Part shown: positions 25,801 to 34,800 of the stretch, in pieces
Layout: each line of letters opens with the position of its first letter
Numbering within the stretch: position 1 is the first letter of the stretch
DNA from: Nematostella vectensis
Lineage: Eukaryota > Cnidaria > Anthozoa > Actiniaria > Edwardsiidae
Reading direction: 5' to 3'
NCBI RefSeq assembly: GCF_932526225.1
Contig: NC_064038.1
Coordinates: 6,943,070-7,007,069 of the forward strand
Length of the DNA: 64,000 nucleotides
Position numbers and translations under genes: made by a program
Notes under the pieces: model-generated
Told to the model about the DNA's origin: nothing
The model's database searches: none
What the model saw: the letters and a program-made list of their open reading frames with translations, nothing else

Positions 25801-28800
25801 TATCTTATACCCTGTCGTGCTATATCTTACCCTGTCGCACCTTGTCGTGTCATATCTTACCCTGTCGTGCTATATCTTACCCTGTCGCATATTGTCGTGT
25901 CATATCTTACCCTGTCGTGTCATATCTTTCCCTGTCGCACCTTGTCGGGGCATATCTTACCCTGTCGTGCTGTATCTTACCCTGTCGCACCTTGCGTGTC
26001 ATATCTTACCCTGTCGTGTCATATCTTACCCTGTCGCACCTTGTCGTGTCATATCTTACCCTGTCGTGTCATATCTTACCCTGTCGCACCTTGTCGTGTC
26101 ATATCTTACCCTGTCGTTTCATATCTTACCCTGTCGCACCTTGTCGTGTCATATCTTATACCCTGTCGTGCTATATCTTTCCCTGTCGCACCTTGTCGTG
26201 TCATATCTTACCCTGTCGTGTCATATCTTACCCTGTCGCACCTTTTCGTGTCATATCTTACCCTGTCGCACCTTGTCGTGCTATATCTTACCCTGTCGCA
26301 CCTTGTCGTGTCATATCTTACCCTGTCGTGCTATATCTTTTCCTGTCGCACCTTGTCGTGTCATATCTTACCCCGTCGCACCTTGTCCTGCTGTATCTTA
26401 CCCTGTCGCACCTTGTCGTGGCATATCTTACCCTGTCGTGCTATATCTTTCCCTGTCGCACCTTGTCGTGTCATATCTTACCCTGTCGTGCTATATCTTT
26501 CCCTGTCGTGCTGTATCTTACCCTGTCGCACCTTGTCATGGCATATCTTACCCTGTCTTTCTATATCTTTCCCTGTCGCACCTTGTCGTGTCATATCTTA
26601 CCCTGTCGTGTCATATCTTACCCTGTCGCACCTTGTCGTGTCATATCTTACCCTGTCGTGTCATATCTTACCCTGTCGCACCTTGTCGTGTCATATCTTA
26701 CCCTGTCGTGTCATATCTTACCCTGTCGCACCTTGTCGTGTCATATCTTACCCTGTCGTGTCATATCTTACCCTGTCGCACCTTGTCGTGTCATATCTTA
26801 CCCTGTCGTGTCATATCTTACCCTGTCGCACCTTGTCGTGTCATATCTTACCCTGTCGTGTCATATCTTACCCTGTCGCACCTTGTCGTGTCATATCTTA
26901 CCCTGTCGTGTCATATCTTACCCTGTCGCACCTTGTCGTGTCATATCTTACCCTGTCGTGTCATATCTTACCCTGTCGCACCTTGTCGTGTCATATCTTA
27001 CCCTGTAGCACCATTGCCCTCTCTTTCTTCTAGCCTTGTCTAACTTTTCGTAACCTTTTCATATATCTACAGTCCCCACTTTGCCTCCTGAAAATGTCAT
27101 GGTTTTCAACACAAGTACCACAAGCCTGAAACTCCAATGGGGAGAAATACCCAGTGGACACCTCAACGGCGTCCTGCGAGCATTCAACATTACGTACTGG
27201 CCAACAAACGATCCGAACACGATCACGAACATTAGTATAACCCCCGAACAGGCACTCGGTACTGCCACCGTTACGCAGGAACACAACATTACAACCTCAA
27301 GTGAGACACCCACTACAAGACCGTCTAGTGAGACACCCACTTCAACCTCTAGTGAGACACCCACTAAAACCTCTAGTGAGACACCCACTACAAGACCTTT
27401 TAGTGAGACACGCACTACAACCTCTAGTGAGACACCCACTGAAACCTCAAGTGAGACACCCACTACAACCTCTAGTGAGACACCCACTAAAACCTCAAGT
27501 GAGACACCCACTACAACCTCTAGTGAAACACCAACTACAACCTCTAGTGAGACACCCACTACAACCTCTAGTGAGACACCCACTACAAGACCTTTTAGTG
27601 AGACACCCACTACAACCTCTAGTGAGACACCCACTAAAACCTCAAGTGAAACACCCACTACAACCTCTAGTGAGACACCCACTAAAACCTCAAGTGAGAC
27701 ACCCACTACAACCTCTAGTGAAACACCCACTACAACCTCTAGTGAGACACCCACTACAACCTTTAGTGAGACACCCACTAAAACCTCAAGTGAGACACCC
27801 ACTAAAACCTCTAGTGAGACACCCACTAAAACCTCAAGTGAGACACCCACTACAACCTCTAGTGAGACACCCACTACAACCTCTAATGAGACACCCACTA
27901 AAACCTCTAAAAAGACACCCGCTACAAGACCGTCTAGTGAGACACCCACTACAAGACCTTCTAGTGAGACACCCACTACAAAACCTCCTGAGATAAGTTT
28001 CGGACGACGGCGCCGTTCTGTGGCCACGCCCACATATAGCTGGGAGCTGACCGGACTCAAGATATGGACGGACTATACCGTGCGAATTAATGGGTTTACT
28101 ATAGGTGAAGGGCCAAGGTCGCCAGAAATGAACGCGTCTACAGACATGGGCGGTAAGTAGATGTGACGGGAGAATGCCAGGAGAGAATATCACCTTGAGC
28201 TTAGTAATTCATTCAAAAGCGTCGAATCACTAAACTGAGTGAACACAATCATGGAAATGTTCTATAACTGCAACGACAAGATTTTATGAATCACATTTCT
28301 TAGGCCACCACTATGATAAGCAATTATAAGCCTTCACCGACATAATGTGTACATTCAATACCATCAATAAAATATCTTAAATGCAAAATAAAACTACACA
28401 TCCCCATTTATAGAGAATACTTCATGGAAAGTGCGCGCGTACGGTTTTTATTCACGAGTTGTGCAGTTATTTTGATACAAAACAACGAGTGAATAAAAGC
28501 TGTACAAAGCACTTTCCATGCTGTATTTTGTTTATTATATACATACTGAGAAATTTTAAATTTATTACATAACATTTTATTAGACTTGGCTACAGAGGCT
28601 CCGACGGTTCAGTTAAAGACAGACAGAAACGTATTACATTGAAATGGATCTGTCTCGCTAATGTCACGCACGGGAATGATGTTAGATAGCGTTTTAAGAG
28701 CCTTACATCTCGCTCGATTTTTCACTTTGATTCTTGTTTTCAAGACTTTCTATAATCCTCTACAGTGTCATTGAGAGCATTTTGAACGCTTTGTATTCAA

Positions 28801-31800
28801 TTTTCAAAGTAAAATTTCATTCTCTCGCTTAATGCAGCTCAATAAACAAAAGTGACATGCAAAGCTACCCGTCTCCCCGCGTTGGGCTTGAAGCCATTCA
28901 AGTGCAGTGAAAAAATATCGTTCGTCCAATCAGAACCGCGAACGACTTTTCTTCACGGTGAAAAAACATCGTTCGCGCCTCTAATTTGCTGATACCAGTG
29001 AACGAACGAAAATTTACTGAATATGTTTTCAGTGAGAATTTCTCAGTATGTGTATAATAAAACACAATATTAAATACAATACAATGCCATACAGCCCCAT
29101 ATAACACACTATAACACCCAACGCCATCTCGTCCCAGTCCCTAGCTCGCCTCCTGATGACGTCACATACGATGTCCTCTCGCCATCGTCCATCATCGTGC
29201 GATGGAAACCCGTTCCAGTCCACCACCGTAACGGCATCATACAGGGATACCGTCTGCGATACCAAACGGAGATGCGCATTATTATTGTAAACCTAACCGC
29301 TGATCAGTACAGTGCCATCCTCACAGACCTGGACAGAGTGGCGAACTACACGATTTTCATGTCTGCCTTTACTAGGTCTGGAGAAGGCAACTCCTCGTAT
29401 GACTTCATCGCATCAGATTCATTTGGTGAGAGTACAGAGGCGGATCTAGAGTTGGATAAAAACGTTTGAACCCCATCTTGAGTATAGAACAATACATAAT
29501 TCCCTTTTTAGGGATGCAAACTCCCAAATTGATGCACAATTTATTAATGAAACTGCCTATAGAATAGGAATTTGTGTCAGTGTGACTCAATATAGACAAA
29601 AAGAAACAAAAAATACACCCCCATCCTCAACTTTCATAAAACACCCTGTTAGGAGAACAGTAATTATTTTATTTCAATCAATCAATCGATCAAAAAAAAG
29701 TATAGAGAAAAGTGATATAAAAATATAACTCAAACTCGGTAGACATCAAAAGAACGAATAATATAAAAATCGTGGGCATCCTGTGCTCATGCAAAATTCG
29801 TCCCAAGGAAATAATGGAAAATATTGAAAATTTTCCGAAAAGACCCTTGAGACGCGGCTGCTTGGGAATGACGGGAATAAGTGGCCTCGCTCTAACTCCC
29901 TTGCGTTAAAAAAAAAAAAAAAAAACGAAATACACACATATAGGCCTCTTAGATTTCTTGTTCTTTTGCTTCTCGCTACGGTTTCGACTACAGAGAGACT
30001 AGGTACGGGTAACTAGTCGTTCTTTAAGAGTGCACCCTGTATTTGCTATAATATTATAAATTACCGAACAGGCCCGAAGACCTCGCCAATTAACTTGACC
30101 GCAGAGAACTGGGTCACCCCATCCACCGTCCCAGTCTACTGGATGCCACTCGACGAGCCGGAAATTAACGAAAAGCTGATGGGGTACCGCATATCTTGGC
30201 GGCCTGTCAGCCTGGGCGACGTAGAGGTTCGAAATGCACCCTGGGAAAATGCAACAGTGCGTAAAGACAGTCCCACGAAGTACATTATCCGGGGACTACT
30301 GAACTACGCGCGCTACGAGATAAACGTGGCGGGGTTTACCAGGGGCGGCGATGGACCATCAGACTCGGATCATGGAGGTATTATTTAAACAAAGTCCTGT
30401 ATAAGAATATAAATTTGAGCCCGATTTTGCGAATGTGTTGTCAGTCTGTCCGTCTGTTCACTGTCACCGTATAGCCTCCTCCCTCCTCATCAAGTGTGCC
30501 TGGCCGTCCGTCCGTCACCCTGCCTGACTGACGGAATAATTGCTCCGATGTCTGTCCTGTTTTTTGACTATCCATCTATTCGTCCATAAGTCTATATCCC
30601 TTCCCTTCCCTCCCCCCCCCCTCCCCTCCTCCCCTCCCGCCAACAGTACGCCCACACATCTTTTCCTTTATTTACTTCTCCTTTTTTGGCTTTTATACCA
30701 ATGCTTGCGCACGTGTTCTCTATTCCAGAAACCTGTCGCTGCCACAAGCGCATCGCGGCGAACTATCGTGTCTTCCCGCCTTACGTCATCGCGACAGTCG
30801 GCGACGCCTCCGTCAACATGTCCGGCATGATTCCAGAGATCCTTGATAACCTGACCGTGTCTTGCTGCAGGTCAGAGGCTCTTACATAATCTTCTTAACT
30901 TGGACTCGGATAAGCCGAACTCTTGGCATGATCCCGAAGTCCTTGATAATTGGATAGTTTCTCTTTGAAGACCAAATACTCTTATAAGATCTTTTTGACT
31001 CGAACTTGGATAACTCGAACTCCCCTTTAATTGAAAAACAGCTATCTACGATAACTCGAGCTATCGTTAATTTCCACTGGACGCGTACCAAAATGAAATT
31101 CCCTTGGATTTTCTTTATGCAGTTGCTCTACTTCCATTCCGCTAACTCGATTCTCTTGCTTATTTGACTTGATTTGTGTTTCCTTTTATAGTCATCTTTA
31201 CAAGAGAACTGGATAAAAAACGTTATAAAAGGAAAACATTAACCTTTATAAACCTGCTGTCTCGTTTTTTTTTCAGTAATGTTATGTTATATTTCATATG
31301 CTTTGATGGCCTTGTTGTCGCGATATTAGGGTACAATTGAAATAACTCACCGAGCGAGTTGAGTCATTGCTAGTGGCATTTATTTTACGACATGCTCGGG
31401 GGCCAAGTGGTCTTATGTACGAGGTTCTTCTGTACTTCTCAACACGCTTTGGTCCTAAAGTTGCCCTTATTAACGGGGTTCTAATGAATAATATCAACAC
31501 ACTCTGGTCGAAAAGTTGCCCTTATTAACGTGGTTCTAATGTATATCTCAACCCACTCTGGTCGAAAAGTTGCCCTTTGTAACAAGGCTCAAACGTATAT
31601 CTCAACCCGCTTTGGTCGAAAAGTTGCCCTTATTAACAAGATTCCACTATATTTTTCTTTTAGGACATGTTTCCAACATGGGAAATCATACGTTGACTTT
31701 TTCACAAATGGTCACGGTGACCCCTCCTACCAGCTCAACAGTAATGACGTCAGGGATTTAATTGACAGTAGGAACGAACTTAGCTTTCCAGTCTATGGAT

Positions 31801-34800
31801 GGAAAGATCAGAATTTCTTCGATGGAGAATATCCGTTTATCCCCCTTGTCGAGTCCCCGGGTTTCGCCTTTCTTGTCAAGTCGCCTGAGATGGGAAGTGT
31901 ACTACGGAGGATTCTTATTTCTATCATGGACATGTGGCCAATTGTAGCAGTGACGGTGCTGATGGCCTTACTAGCGGGCGTTATGATATGGGTTTTGGTA
32001 AGTCAACGCTCACTCTTGTGGCCACCAATTGAAATTCGAGATGATAAGCCAATCAGGATGCGAGTAGCATGATCTCGTCATGTATGCTCCATATTTGGTA
32101 GGGCAGTGAAGCATTTCTTCCGCGCTGATTGACTGATTGTTTCTGGTGGCCACCGTAGCACTCTCTTAACTGTAAATGCTTAATGAACTGTAACACTGAA
32201 AAATCTAATGGCTTCATTGAGTGGCTTAAATAACCACAAATATATTATTATATTTCCGCACTTCAAAAGTACTAAGGCACGAATTTAGTCTATTGAGAGT
32301 TGCATGCGTGGCCAAGACACAGCGCCTACAAAAAAAACACAGCGGAAAACAAACATAGCGAAAAACACCTGGGAAACAATAGCTAAAAACATAGGTTAAC
32401 ATAGGGAAAAACACCGGGTGAACATAGCGAAACCCCCGGGTGAATGTTGAAAACACTGGGTGAACATAGCGAAAAACACCTGGTAGACATAGCTTAAAAA
32501 CACCAGGTAAACATAGCAAAAAGCACTGGGTAAACATAGCGAAAAACATCGGGTAAACGTAACGAACAACACCGGGTAAACATAGCGAAAAACACCGGGT
32601 AAACAGCGAAAAAATCGGGTAAACAAAGCGAACAACACCGGGTAAACATAGCGAAAACACTGGATAACATAGCAAAAAACGCCCGATTAACGCCTGCAAA
32701 GCAGGCTAATTGACAAAATCGGTATTTGTAAATGTTACTTATTCATTATTGTGCTCAGGACACCACAGCAAACCCAGAACATTTCCCATCATCTGTAGCA
32801 TCTGGCCTCTGGAACGGCTGGTGGTGGGCTTTCATCACCATGACAACCTTAGGGTGAGTGACGTGTTATTCCTTGGAAGCTTTACCGCAAGGGTACGTTT
32901 CAATCAGCCAAAACAAATCAACAGAAAACAAATAGGTGAACGGATGGGAAGCAAGGTTAACACAGCTATCTCAACCTTTGCGATAAGAGAAATTCCATGG
33001 TGTAAGATTTCCTAATGATTTTAGTAAAATAATAATTTTCAGTGCTTTCTAATTGAAAGGTACGGAGACCGTGTCCCCAAGACAAACAAGGCCAAAGTGT
33101 TTGCTATTGTCTGGATTCTCGTTGGACTTGTCATCTTTGGAATTCTCAACGGCTCATTAACATCTGCCTTCACGTCTATTGTATTCACGTCTACCACCGG
33201 GCTGTACAACACTAAGGTGAAGGAGATGGGTTCGGAAAGGCAAGGGACTTGGGGGTGGGTGGTGTGGTTTGGTGCCTGAAAACCGAAATAAAGGGTAGGG
33301 TAAAGGCTATTGACATCTGTCTTCATGTCTACATATTCACATTCACCACTAGGGCGTACCACACTGAGGTGTTGTAGATGAAGTTCGGGACAACGATGAT
33401 AGTGATGTCTCTTTATTCTTTGATCATGTAGTAACTGATTATAAATAACAATCTCCGAAGTTATATACAGTTGTCACGTGATTTCGGTATTAATAGAATA
33501 ATAGTCATTGATAACAATTATGACATAAGGTGAAAGGGGTGGGGGTGGTGTCTGAAAGGAGTACAGTAGCGGTCTAGGGGTAGGGTTTAGGGGTTTAAAC
33601 CCCCCTTGGGCTGCCAGAAAACCATATGTAACAAAACAATTACCCCCCCCCCCCTTTGTCAATGAGCCAGCCCCCCCCCTTTAGCGAAAAGCTAGATCCG
33701 CCCCTGGAGTAGGAATAAAAAATAGCAAAGTTAAATTAAAATTTTAAGGTCGTGTTAGCTTATATTCGCTTGATGTTTTGCATAGATGTTCTTTGTGTAA
33801 TATAAACCAAAATAAGCTTTAGTATTTTTTGGTAGAGAATCCGTTCTTGATATATAGTTAATTGTAGCAAATTATGCAAAATTGTGATTTGTCTGAAATT
33901 GCCCAATTTGGGCGAAATTGCTACTTTTTTCATGATCTATGGCAACTTTGCTCTATCATACAGGGGCGTAACCAGGGGGGTGGCCCAGGGGGCACGGGCC
34001 ACAATACAGTAAATGTATGAGTCATTATTTGAAATACAGGAGAAAATGCCTTCACTGGGCCTTTTGGGCCCCCTCCTGTTAAAAATCCTGACTACGCCGC
34101 TGTCATATCTCAAGAACGGATCATCTACCAAAAAATACTAAAGCTTATTTTGTTTTATATTATGCAATATAAACAAAAGTAAGCTATCACAACCTTACAA
34201 TTTTAATTTTGCCATTTTTTGCTCCTGTCTAACACTTACATCCACCGCTAGCTGTGCAGAACCAAGTTGATGTGGGTGAAATTTGGTCGGAAAGGCAAGA
34301 GGAGGGGTGTTTTAAAGGAGAGTGAGCGCCGTTTTGTAGGGCGGTAAACGAATATAAACCGAAATGTCGGTAGTGGAGATGTAAGTAGGGTTTGTGATAA
34401 GTAGTAGCTGAACCCTCATCTATTGTTACAGGTCGCGGCGTTGTCAAACACACCCGAATATCACTTTGGTGTCCGCATGCAAGCCATGGTAAACACAGGT
34501 AAGTACATCAATTATTATCACTGCATCGCCATTGCCACCTCCATCGCCACCACCATCATCACCATCATCGCCATCGCCATCCCCACCGCCGTCATCAAAA
34601 CCTATAACGCCACCACTACCACCATCATCATCACTATAAATATACACCCTCAATAAACAGCTGTTTATCAACGTCTATAGATCGGAATTACTCCCGTTTC
34701 ACGGATGTGGTCCAAGCACTTACAAGTTCCTCGGTGCATGGAATCCTGATCGATGCTTACGAAGCAGGATACAAGAGAATCGATCTAGCTGGAACTGGGA

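Noticed and set aside
24615-27043. Three overlapping 759-797-codon ORFs (repeating LTLSHLVVSYLTLSCHILPC)
   Set aside because: Products of a 50-bp tandem repeat lacking stops; the array lies between a confirmed donor (23747) and acceptor (27072).
27059-28060. 333-codon antisense ORF (VGVSLEV repeats)
   Set aside because: Complement of the coding octapeptide repeat in FN3 exon 10; the sense strand has FN3 context and splice sites.
32759-33216. Bacterial contamination as source of the GluR0-like pore
   Set aside because: The pore is split by introns and is in frame with flanking eukaryotic exons.
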